The notes beneath the pieces are model-generated. The model saw only the letters and a list, made by a program, of their open reading frames with translations, was not told the origin of the DNA and did not search any database. This document shows, one piece after another, positions 24,901 to 30,335 of a DNA stretch of 30,335 nucleotides. Each line of letters starts with the position of its first letter. Position 1 is the stretch's first letter. Where the stretch lies: positions 1-30,335 of the forward strand of contig JAIRZV010000043.1 in assembly GCA_031267055.1 (NCBI GenBank). Reading direction: 5' to 3'. The stretch is from Candidatus Margulisiibacteriota bacterium. Its GTDB lineage: Bacteria > Margulisbacteria > Termititenacia > Termititenacales > Termititenacaceae. The position numbers and the translations under genes are program-made.

Positions 24901-27335
24901 TCATCCCATAGCCGCCAACTAAATGTTGGCGGCTGCGGATCATTTGAATAAATAATATCCTCACCAATTCGCTCAATGATCGGCGGTGCGAAATCCCATT
25001 CCAGACACAAAGCTTTTTTCCAAACGCTGAAATTCCCTGCCAGGTCGGCAGCAGCTACATACAAATAATAGTTGCCTGTGTTGGATGGTGGATGAGGAAT
25101 CCAAGTAGACGTATTATAAGTATAATTAAAATTATTTTTGTTTGTCTCGGATAATGGAGTCAGTTCTCTTTCTTCAGCCGTAGTCAATTGATAATAATAT
25201 CTATCCAGATCCTCATCTTGTGCGGCATTCCAGGTGGCCACTATATAAAAATTATTCGTTACACTTATATATGTTATATCATCGTCTGACATTTGATTAA
25301 AAGTTGGTGTGGCATCCCACTCCAGACGCAAAACCTTTTTCCAGGCGCTGAAATTTCCCGCCAAATCTGCGGCGGCTACCCACAGATAATAGTCGCCAGC
25401 GTTGGTCGGTGGATGAGGAATATCAATAGCCGTATTATAAGTATGATAAAAACTACTTTTGTTTGTTTCGGATAATATAGTCAATTCGACTTCTTCAGCC
25501 GCAGTCACTAGTTGATAATAATATCCATCCGGATTCTCATCTTGCGCGGCGTTCCAGGTGGCTCTTATATAAGAATTGTTCGTTGTACTTATATATGTTA
25601 TATCATCAGCTGGCGTTTTTGGATTAAAATTTGGGCTGGTCTTATCATAAATACAGGTCAAGATTTTGTTAAAACCTTTGGTTTGGTTGGCTTCGTCGTA
25701 AGAAGCCACATAAAGACTATAAGAGCCTTCCTGTGCGTTTTCCGTGGACAAGTCAATGAAAGTATCCGTAGTAACGATAGCGCTGCTCTGCAGTGAATAG
25801 TAATTCGCATCCAAAATATGCGTAAGATTCCAGGTGACACGATAATCCTTAAATGCAGGCGAACCGCCGGGCGCTACCGGCGTCCAGTCCAATCTATCCC
25901 AGTTTGGTTGTTTGGTGTAAGTGAGCGATGGATCATGCGGGTTTACCATATTCGGTCCCGAGCTGGCTGTGTAATTATCCGTCAATATTGTAATCCATTC
26001 GCCCTTATTTCCGGCGTTGTCCACGGGCTGAGCGCGTAAATAATATACACTGACCTGATTATTGGCGGTGGCGCGAGCATATGAGTAAATACTACCCGCA
26101 GAGGTTACAAAATTCGTTTGACTCGTGCTCGTTCCGGTTCGGGACGTTCCCCAATAAACATAACAGCCCGCCAAAGCGGAACCGCCCGTGTCTGTCGCAC
26201 TCCAGGTAACGCCATGACGGTCAACATATGTCGATGTGCGCCACAGCTCACCGAGCGGCGCGGAGTTTATTTGTGGCAAATCCTTATCATAACGATAAAT
26301 TGCAGTTTTGCTAAAATCATTGGCCAGATTTCCAGCATTGTCCACAGCCCGCACATAAAAACTGTATTCGCCACTTGCGGTAAGCGCCGGTGTATATGGA
26401 CTTTTCTCAATAAACACCGCACTGATTTGTTTGGTACTAGTACTAGCAGAGTCTATGCTCACTGATTTATTGTACGCAACATAATAACCTCCGATACCGC
26501 TGCCGCCGCTTTCATCCGAGCCAGAATTCCAGGTCACCTGTCTATTATTAACATTTGTCCAACCGATCATGCTTGTCGAGTTGCTTGGATTGCCGGGCGG
26601 AGTGTTTTCGTATTTACAGGTCGCTACTGTTGTCCAGCCGCCTAAATTGTTTAAATAATCTATAGCGCGGACACGCAGATAATAGGTTTCTGCTGAATTT
26701 GCCGTCGCGCTACTATAATTCGTTCCAGCAATTGTGGCGTGAGTTGTCTGGTCATTGTTGTCTGTTCCCCAATAAACTTGATATTGCTTAACACCTATGC
26801 CGTTGCCGTCATTGCTTCCCCAGACCACTTGGGTCGCGTCTACAGTGCTATTATTGCGCCAGACCGTTTTACCTCCGCCGGTTATTGACGGGCCGCTAAC
26901 GTCGTAGCGAAATTCCGCCACAGTCGCCCAAGCGCCGGCGGTATTTGAACCGTCCAGCGGCTGGGCGCGCAGATACCAGGTACCCGTTGAACTGCCGGAT
27001 GTGGCATACGAGTAAGACCCGCTGCCATCAACTGTTGTCGTGATTATTTGTTCACTGCTGTTAGTGCCCCAGTAAACATTACACTTAGTGGCATCTCCTG
27101 CCGTCCAGCTGACAGTGCCGGTATAATTAGTACGGTTACTATTTATAGAAGAATTAACATCTTGAGTATTCCTATAAAATATCTGCGTGGTAGAGGTTAT
27201 TTGCGGCGCCGCCCCCGCCAGCGCGATCAGCACCAGAAAACAAAATAATATTCTGCCAATTTTTCCCATAACTACACGAAAAACGCGCGGGGGGGGGGGG
27301 GGCAAAACAGCAATCAAATTTAAAACTTTTTTCAT
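21909..27335 (-). CDS. Giant secreted FN3/Ig-like repeat protein with T9SS-type C-terminal domain
   Basis: Counted from ATG 27335 the protein has 1808 residues. The first 22 include five prolines encoded by a 14-C tract, then a second possible start (ATG 27269) opens a good signal peptide, MGKIGRILFCFLVLIALAGA, cleaved before APQ. The body is about thirteen FN3/Ig-like modules of roughly 100 residues, each with a TWNAA-like strand, a Y.VYWG-like strand and a YYLRVQAVDNAGN-like hallmark ending in W and YD. Two modules near the middle and C-terminal third are variant (GLKTVYVRFIDARG). A FlgD-Ig/type A sorting-like domain (about 1713-1808, WSFPNPFSPANGD, GSYIMIL) ends AKGRLLLLD. It is likely a cell-surface or secreted adhesive fibre exported by a T9SS-like route with barrel 2. 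A weak GGGG site (27342-27345) precedes ATG 27335; ATG 27269 has no clear site. Which start is used depends on tract length. Confidence 0.85.
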   Translation of the reverse strand: MKKVLNLIAVLPPPPPRVFRVVMGKIGRILFCFLVLIALAGAAPQITSTTQIFYRNTQDVNSSINSNRTNYTGTVSWTAGDATKCNVYWGTNSSEQIITTTVDGSGSYSYATSGSSTGTWYLRAQPLDGSNTAGAWATVAEFRYDVSGPSITGGGKTVWRNNSTVDATQVVWGSNDGNGIGVKQYQVYWGTDNNDQTTHATIAGTNYSSATANSAETYYLRVRAIDYLNNLGGWTTVATCKYENTPPGNPSNSTSMIGWTNVNNRQVTWNSGSDESGGSGIGGYYVAYNKSVSIDSASTSTKQISAVFIEKSPYTPALTASGEYSFYVRAVDNAGNLANDFSKTAIYRYDKDLPQINSAPLGELWRTSTYVDRHGVTWSATDTGGSALAGCYVYWGTSRTGTSTSQTNFVTSAGSIYSYARATANNQVSVYYLRAQPVDNAGNKGEWITILTDNYTASSGPNMVNPHDPSLTYTKQPNWDRLDWTPVAPGGSPAFKDYRVTWNLTHILDANYYSLQSSAIVTTDTFIDLSTENAQEGSYSLYVASYDEANQTKGFNKILTCIYDKTSPNFNPKTPADDITYISTTNNSYIRATWNAAQDENPDGYYYQLVTAAEEVELTILSETNKSSFYHTYNTAIDIPHPPTNAGDYYLWVAAADLAGNFSAWKKVLRLEWDATPTFNQMSDDDITYISVTNNFYIVATWNAAQDEDLDRYYYQLTTAEERELTPLSETNKNNFNYTYNTSTWIPHPPSNTGNYYLYVAAADLAGNFSVWKKALCLEWDFAPPIIERIGEDIIYSNDPQPPTFSWRLWDEEAGPSKSVVYWSEGEYQPYNVQGIEMPYSGSAEPTFSYQPPRVSGEGVYCLWVRAYDILGNNDYYWQKVYTFVYDNTKPQMSAVTQTVGWINQAELGFSWEAATDAHSGVTTYNYYWSLQSDGEPPQGEILQTNAPAVENLSCIPNTLAIYYLRVQAVNHAGNTSNWTTVLEYLYDQVTPGVSSTDVTIANTTVATRSSFTWEAATDIGSGVSTYNIYWGPDESGESSSSQTGLSTTNLVAAAMETTYNLRVQAVDNAGNTGDWKTVLRYIWAPPPTGSVIISDSPSEKKNTIAIDYVKAHDDSFVTLYLDYKKDSLNSPVSMSFRNESSPNWESWMPVAPAHTWQLSQYEGLKTVYVRFIDARGIISVATISDTIMLGMPYVKIYSERGHENYSGQRAMLKFFCPSGVSLDITGIEDAGEYALPVDKTLYVTLNVLANGTAVVTVNYSNADFPEGITVTASITVDQTSPVFNPAAPVIPNDWSSKNIPTTVNWDSATDINGVFGYRYYFGKGSTTNKTLTYSVTNSLQSEQLQYTEGSGTYNLWVLAEDMAGNQTDLEKVFIYKYDATPPSQTSKTFVSQDWTDMADVLAVTWNAAADDESGSGVAGYNVYWGQSSSDIDEFKLTTNTSSVPLLCTTNGIWYLRVQTVDHAGNVSAWKTLLEYRYTNSFKPTGSILINGGAAYTTSLEVNLTLSWGSIIPVKGMYFDSTGGSGLHFKSWKTVATDYTLNLPFYYPNEEGLKTVTVKYRDERENESEEYSASIFYDKTTPNFINPREIYVESASVTTSFSWPAAEDKDGRGNASSDKASGVAFYNVYWGTYWQGTSISGTTNIPQYTKLPCATTDRYYLRAQPVDAAGNVGNWATLLIFDYTGQGVPPNDPDDPAAPEVPSDYQTGNGGTNETIWSFPNPFSPANGDRARIAYTVEEDGPVKVFIYNLRGVKVWQQENMSYTGRENQIVWDGSDQRGRAAANGSYIMILTAENKKVLAKGRLLLLD
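24992..25636 (-). repeat. Tandem duplicated FN3-like module, about 321-324 bp
   Basis: Two neighbouring modules are much more alike in DNA than any other pair. Matching anchors (CGCTGAAATT at 25025 and 25346; ATATATGTTATATCATC near 25267 and 25591) are 321 and 324 bases apart, differing by one codon. Both encode DDITYIS, TWNAAQDE and AAADLAGNFS. This indicates recent in-frame duplication by recombination within the array. Confidence 0.85.
27289..27302 (-). repeat. 14-base C homopolymer (gene strand) at the start of the surface gene
   Basis: The tract begins 33 bases after ATG 27335 and encodes prolines 12-16. At 14 bases the frame runs from MKKVLN through the signal peptide into the FN3 array. 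A gain or loss of one or two bases would put that start out of frame, leaving only the internal ATG 27269. Tracts of this kind in 5' coding ends are classic slipped-strand phase-variation sites, but homopolymer length is also error-prone in sequencing. Confidence 0.8.
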
Positions 27336-27390
27336 ATAAAACCCCATTTTCTGTTTTTTCACAAATAGCGCGGCAAATATCTTCATCTTT

Positions 27391-27467
27391 GCGGTGAATA
27401 TATTTACTTCCGCGGCCACGACATAGTCATGAAGGTTACGGCCGCTTGAAGCAAATATATTCACCGC
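27391..27467. repeat. Long inverted repeat with nested arms
   Basis: GCGGTGAATATATTT (27391-27405) is the exact reverse complement of 27453-27467. Inside it CTTC (27407-27410) pairs with GAAG (27448-27451) and GCGGCC (27412-27417) with GGCCGC (27440-27445). Together they make a 77-base cruciform-like structure. It could act in RNA as an attenuator of the surface gene 5' leader or be a small repeat element. Confidence 0.75.
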
Positions 27468-27539
27468 TTAAAATTATGCACTTACTTTTAAGTCAAGCAC
27501 GGTAAAATATTTGCTGCGCTTTAACTATGCTCATTCGTA

Positions 27540-27646
27540 GAGCGAATATTTTGCCGTAAGCGAGTTTTGGCTCGAACTTAACAAGGCTACAGAGTAGCCG
27601 ACGTTAAGTGAGAGGCCACGGCTCGCGGCGGCAAAGATATTCGCTC
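27540..27646. repeat. Inverted pair of GAGCGAATATTTTGCC-type units
   Basis: GAGCGAATATTTTGCC at 27540-27555 is mirrored by GGCAAAGATATTCGCTC at 27630-27646, differing by a short internal change. The pair flanks the hairpin at 27577-27608, giving a roughly 107-base unit with terminal inverted repeats. Region A holds a related pair (about 272-287 and 326-341). Confidence 0.6.
27577..27608. repeat. Hairpin
   Basis: CTTAAC (27577-27582) pairs with GTTAAG (27603-27608), and GGCTAC (27585-27590) with GTAGCC (27594-27599) around an AGA loop. Only a small internal bulge separates the two stems. There is no following T-run. Confidence 0.7.
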
Positions 27647-27695
27647 TCATGGTATTTGCCACGCTATATTATTTTTACTGCCAAAAAAACCACAT

Positions 27696-27752
27696 ACTGA
27701 TAAAACAGTAATTACCCACTTATCGACAAAATATACATCTGATACGCATCGA
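27696..27752 (-). promoter_or_regulatory. Conserved 57-bp upstream block, copy B
   Basis: It matches 483-539 at 52 of 57 positions. On the minus strand TTGTCG is followed after 17 bases by a weak T-rich hexamer, so it may contain the promoter of the surface gene starting at 27335, giving a 5' leader of about 350 bases that includes the cruciform-like repeats. Promoter assignment is inferred from conservation and position. Confidence 0.55.
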
Positions 27753-27830
27753 AATTTCTTGATTGATTCTGTGGTTGGTTAAAAAAAGACAGCACAAATA
27801 TCGAAAATGGGGCAAGCATTCAAATAGTTG

Positions 27831-27853
27831 TGCTATAATTCAAAAAGTGAGGT
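27831..27853 (+). promoter_or_regulatory. Extended -10 promoter and ribosome binding site of the MntA/HepT pair
   Basis: TGCTATAAT (27831-27839) is an extended -10 element; no good -35 is seen 17 bases upstream. GAGGT (27849-27853) lies 6 bases before ATG 27860, leaving a very short leader. Confidence 0.6.
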
Positions 27854-27859
27854 AGACAT

Positions 27860-28150
27860 ATGCCGATCAATTCATTTACCGCCTTAGCTAAAGCCATTCA
27901 AGATAAAAATTTGCTCAAAAAATATCATCTGGCTAAACTCGGGATTTTTGGCTCTTTTGTCCGCGGTGAAAACGCCAGGGATATTGATTTTTATGTGGAC
28001 GCCGATCAGTGCGATTTATCTGAATTGGCAAATCTAAAGAAAGACCTGGAACAGCTTACAGAAAAAGATGCGGACATTATGCTAAAAAAATACGCTAATC
28101 CTATAATACTCTACCGCGCACAAAAGGACATGAAATATGTTAGCGGCTGA
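27860..28150 (+). CDS. MntA-like nucleotidyltransferase antitoxin
   Basis: The 96-residue protein is a minimal nucleotidyltransferase (MNT) domain: GIFGSFVRGENARDIDFYVD carries the GS...DxD signature (Gly31-Ser32, Asp41, Asp43), with a third acidic residue in DADIML (Asp72). MntA antitoxins inactivate HEPN toxins by adding AMP to a tyrosine in the RX4HXY motif; the next gene provides that partner. The spacing between GS and DxD is eight residues, shorter than the ten usual in MntA, so activity may differ. The gene has a good ribosome binding site and overlaps the HEPN gene by 14 bases, so expression is coupled. Family call is firm; the antitoxin role is inferred from pairing. Confidence 0.82.
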   Translation: MPINSFTALAKAIQDKNLLKKYHLAKLGIFGSFVRGENARDIDFYVDADQCDLSELANLKKDLEQLTEKDADIMLKKYANPIILYRAQKDMKYVSG

Positions 28151-28580
28151 AAAAAACGATTTAGTTCATCTTTTAAATATACTGGAATACATTGGCAAAA
28201 TCTGGCAATACACTAAAGACATTCAAGCACCGGAAGACCTTTACAGCCACAATGATCAACTGAATTTAAACGCTTCACTGAATTTACTGGCCAATATCGG
28301 CGAATGTGTGAATAAAATCAGCTCTGAATTAAAAACCAAATTTCCGGCCATCGAATGGCCGAAAATTACCGCGTTTAGAAATCAGGTCGTACATAATTAT
28401 CTCGGCATCGATCTAGTTATCGCTTACGGCATTATCAAAAATGATCTTAAAACTTTAAAAACCGCCCTAGAAACAATCATTAAAACAAATATTCAGGAAA
28501 AAATATTTTCTCTCGCAGAATTAAAACTCGCCAGAGACAGCAAATTTTATCTGCATGTAGATTTTAAAAATATCCTATAA
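28137..28580 (+). CDS. HepT-like HEPN ribonuclease toxin
   Basis: This 147-residue helical protein (DUF86/HepT type) carries the HEPN active-site motif RNQVVHNY (Arg81, His86, Tyr88), which fits RX4HXY. HepT toxins form dimers and cut RNA, and the Tyr is the site that MntA blocks by AMP addition. A conserved acidic stretch, LANIGECVNKIS, precedes the motif as in other members. It is slightly longer than many HepT proteins because of a charged C-terminal extension (about 120-147). ATG 28137 lies inside the MntA gene (14-base overlap). With the VapBC pair this is the second type II/VII-like toxin-antitoxin locus in the window. Confidence 0.82.
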   Translation: MLAAEKNDLVHLLNILEYIGKIWQYTKDIQAPEDLYSHNDQLNLNASLNLLANIGECVNKISSELKTKFPAIEWPKITAFRNQVVHNYLGIDLVIAYGIIKNDLKTLKTALETIIKTNIQEKIFSLAELKLARDSKFYLHVDFKNIL

Positions 28581-28631
28581 AACTCCGCCAAAAATGGGCG
28601 CAAATCCGCAAACTTACGATAAAATAATACC

Positions 28632-30224
28632 ATGCAGCCCAAAATTATCGCCGAAACAAAACCTGCGCTGGCAGACATTTTAGATTATTATCGTCCGACG
28701 GAAGGCCTTACCAAGATGCCGGCCGCGCGGGATAAAAATTTTGACACTTTAATTGTGCTTAGCGATTATCTAGAACTGATCCAGTCGGACTATGTCAAAA
28801 ACATGCTCTCTTGTGTCGTGCCCAAGAACAATAACAGCACGCGGATAACTTCCAGCCTCAGCATTAATACGCCGCCCAGCGACCAATGTCTGCACACGCC
28901 GTTTTCTATACCCAAATTCAATTTTCGCAAACTGCTTGCGGTCAAGTCGGCCAAATCGGAAGATGTTTTTGAACTGAAACTTAAACCTTATATTACGCGG
29001 CAAGCCGACGGTCAGAAAATCCTCCGTATCTCCGTTAATCTGCAACGCAACGGAGAAAATGTCGCTATAGACGAGTACCCCGCGCAGTACGCAGAACTGC
29101 TCCAGTCGCTTCTGCAAAAGAAGCCGCCGCTGGACGGCAAACGGCTCTGGCAGGATATTCATGACCTGCAGCCGGTGCGCATGCCCAATCTCAAGAATTT
29201 TCCGCCGGAAATACGCCGGAAACTGAAGCTTTTACTGACTGCGCACACGCTGATCCAGAGCGCTTTGATCGAAAATTTTAGAAATTATCTAAAGCAGCTT
29301 GAGCCGCTGCGAGAAATACCGCTAGCCATCCGCGCCGCTCTCGCTCTGGAAGCCTGCCAAAACGAAGCGTTAAACAACAATGACTCCACGCTGCGCATTA
29401 TTGAAGATATTACGTATTTGGCCGACCGCGTTTTCAATCAGGATATTTCTGCCCGAAAATTAGAGCTGCCGCAGAAAACCGACAAGCCGCTGGCCATTAT
29501 TTCCGAATATTTTACGCTGGAAGACATTTTGCAGATCTATCGCCATCTGCCGAAAGAGGCTCACCAAGCGTTGGTTTTTATTTCCGCCTGGGAACCGGAT
29601 TTTATCCCGCAGGAAGTAAAATTAACCAGCAAAACAATACGCAATAACGATGCGCAGGAACTTTGCTCAGCATTAAAACTGGGCTACTACATCAGCGATG
29701 AAACCGTGGAAAATTTTCAGCAAGAACCTGCGTTTTCTAAAGAATTGGTTTTAAGTATTCTGGATCGGGACACGCTGCATAACGGCGACAAACGTTACAC
29801 CGGCGGCATCATCGTCATTAACACCGCGAAGGCAGCACGCAAATTTGTCAACGCTTTCAAACAATTATTTGAGCCCAATCAAGAGCATATTTTTGATCGG
29901 CGGCAGTTTCATAAGCATGAGCAAACTCTCGGCAAGATTTACGGAAAACTTACCCGCCGCCTGCTCACCCATCACGATCCGCTAATCATGCTGAGCAAAA
30001 GTAAGCAGGAATATGCTGCCTACATTCAGAACGCTTTGTTGGAGTGTTTGCCTAAAACAAATGAACTATTGACCGAAACCGACTGGAAAAATCTGTGGGC
30101 GGCGGTAAACGCTCTAGTCACTAAAGCCGTAGCCAAGCAAAAAGTACTAAAAAAATATATCGCTTCGTCCGCGAGTTTGCCTGCGGCGTCCGGCTACGAT
30201 AGCTATGCTCAAGCCAAGCCTTAG
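28632..30224 (+). CDS. Unrecognised 530-residue protein
   Basis: I do not recognise a family. The protein has no signal peptide and no membrane segment, is mixed helical and soluble, and has a basic C-terminal third (HEQTLGKIYGKLTRRLLTHHDPL, in parts, around 435-460) and a short Ala/Ser-rich end. Central features include a helical region at about 190-270 (IRRKLKLLLTAHTLIQSALI) and a strand-rich part near 105-150. No ribosome binding site is seen; a TAAAAT hexamer (28620-28625) ends 6 bases before ATG 28632, like the AlbA_2 gene, which could mean a leaderless mRNA. It starts 51 bases after hepT and ends 19 bases before metG on the same strand. Codon use looks like that of the neighbours, so it is probably a real gene. 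Confidence 0.7.
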   Translation: MQPKIIAETKPALADILDYYRPTEGLTKMPAARDKNFDTLIVLSDYLELIQSDYVKNMLSCVVPKNNNSTRITSSLSINTPPSDQCLHTPFSIPKFNFRKLLAVKSAKSEDVFELKLKPYITRQADGQKILRISVNLQRNGENVAIDEYPAQYAELLQSLLQKKPPLDGKRLWQDIHDLQPVRMPNLKNFPPEIRRKLKLLLTAHTLIQSALIENFRNYLKQLEPLREIPLAIRAALALEACQNEALNNNDSTLRIIEDITYLADRVFNQDISARKLELPQKTDKPLAIISEYFTLEDILQIYRHLPKEAHQALVFISAWEPDFIPQEVKLTSKTIRNNDAQELCSALKLGYYISDETVENFQQEPAFSKELVLSILDRDTLHNGDKRYTGGIIVINTAKAARKFVNAFKQLFEPNQEHIFDRRQFHKHEQTLGKIYGKLTRRLLTHHDPLIMLSKSKQEYAAYIQNALLECLPKTNELLTETDWKNLWAAVNALVTKAVAKQKVLKKYIASSASLPAASGYDSYAQAKP

Positions 30225-30243
30225 TGTATACTTTTTTCCAATT

Positions 30244-30335
30244 ATGCCGCGTAAAATTTTAGTCACCAGCGCCCTGCCCTATGCCAACGGCAGTATTCAT
30301 CTCGGCCATTTGGTCGAGTATATTCAGACCGATAT
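30244..30335 (+). CDS. metG: Methionine-tRNA ligase, 5' fragment
   Basis: The first 30 residues (starting MPRKILVTSALPYANG) end at the window edge. They include the class I HIGH-type motif as HLGH in GSIHLGHLVEY, and the TSALPYANG opening is characteristic of MetG, which charges tRNA-Met. TATACT at 30227-30232 is a possible -10 element overlapping the end of the upstream gene; the leader would be only a few bases, and no ribosome binding site is evident. The rest of the gene lies outside the window. Confidence 0.9.
   Translation, partial: MPRKILVTSALPYANGSIHLGHLVEYIQTD

Larger units (their letters stand above)
27336..27859. other. Gene-free, inverted-repeat-rich region B between divergent genes
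   Basis: No gene is supported in these 524 bases. The region lies between the minus-strand surface gene and the plus-strand MntA/HepT pair. It contains a long cruciform-like repeat (27391-27467), a second hairpin (27577-27608), inverted copies of a GAGCGAATATTTTGCC-type unit (27540-27555 and 27630-27646), and the conserved block 27696-27752. Several units match region A at 102-636, notably a TTTGC.GCGCTTTAACT segment (297-312 and 27511-27525) followed in both by CTCATTCG.AGAGCGAATATTTTGCC in pieces. Confidence 0.7.

Noticed and set aside
27336..27464. N-terminal extension of the FN3-repeat protein to 27464
   Set aside because: The extension runs through the cruciform-like repeats, lacks a ribosome binding site, and the MKKV start at 27335 is conserved with the leader at 101.

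Overview
The window looks like one contig from a Gram-negative (diderm) bacterium, probably of an uncultured lineage. Two secreted proteins end in a FlgD-Ig/type A sorting-like C-terminal domain and each is followed by a PorV/PorQ-family outer-membrane barrel gene, a combination typical of type IX secretion (T9SS) or T9SS-like lineages. I cannot fix the phylum from sequence alone; Margulisbacteria-, Elusimicrobia- or Bacteroidetes-related candidate groups are guesses. The left edge is a 51-base poly-C run and the right edge cuts metG, so both edges may be contig ends.

Layout. 1-636: poly-C edge, a short minus-strand leader and a gene-poor region full of inverted repeats. 637-1986 (-): AlbA_2/AAA-4-like regulator with an SGEK tandem repeat. 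2139-15884 (+): one giant gene of about 4581 codons, with an intact transglutaminase-like domain, a decayed second copy, and a series of helical/hydrophobic units that share an SR..VH-type motif. 15895-16550 (+): VapBC-type toxin-antitoxin pair with a clear promoter and likely operator repeats. 16545-27335 (-): six same-strand genes that, in order of transcription, are a giant FN3-like repeat surface protein, PorV-like barrel 2, a secreted subtilisin, PorV-like barrel 1, purS and a glmM-like gene. 27336-27859: a second inverted-repeat-rich gene-free region that shares several blocks with the one at 102-636. 27860-28580 (+): MntA/HepT-type nucleotidyltransferase/HEPN pair. 28632-30224 (+): unrecognised 530-residue protein. 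30244-end (+): start of methionyl-tRNA synthetase.

How the parts fit. The minus-strand block holds two copies of a cassette made of a T9SS-like cargo gene whose last 8 bases overlap a TTG-started PorV-like gene, with a 32-base identical junction. The FN3-repeat cargo carries a 14-base C tract directly after its start, upstream of its signal peptide, behind a 5' region that is also present at 87-540. That second copy also runs into a G:C homopolymer, at the window edge. The most interesting reading is a family of switchable (contingency-type) surface or secreted proteins, each with its own PorV-like partner and a shared promoter-proximal region. The giant plus-strand gene is the second unusual element: it has no signal peptide, carries a Cys-His-Asp triad, and has repeated membrane-active-looking units. 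Its function is unknown.
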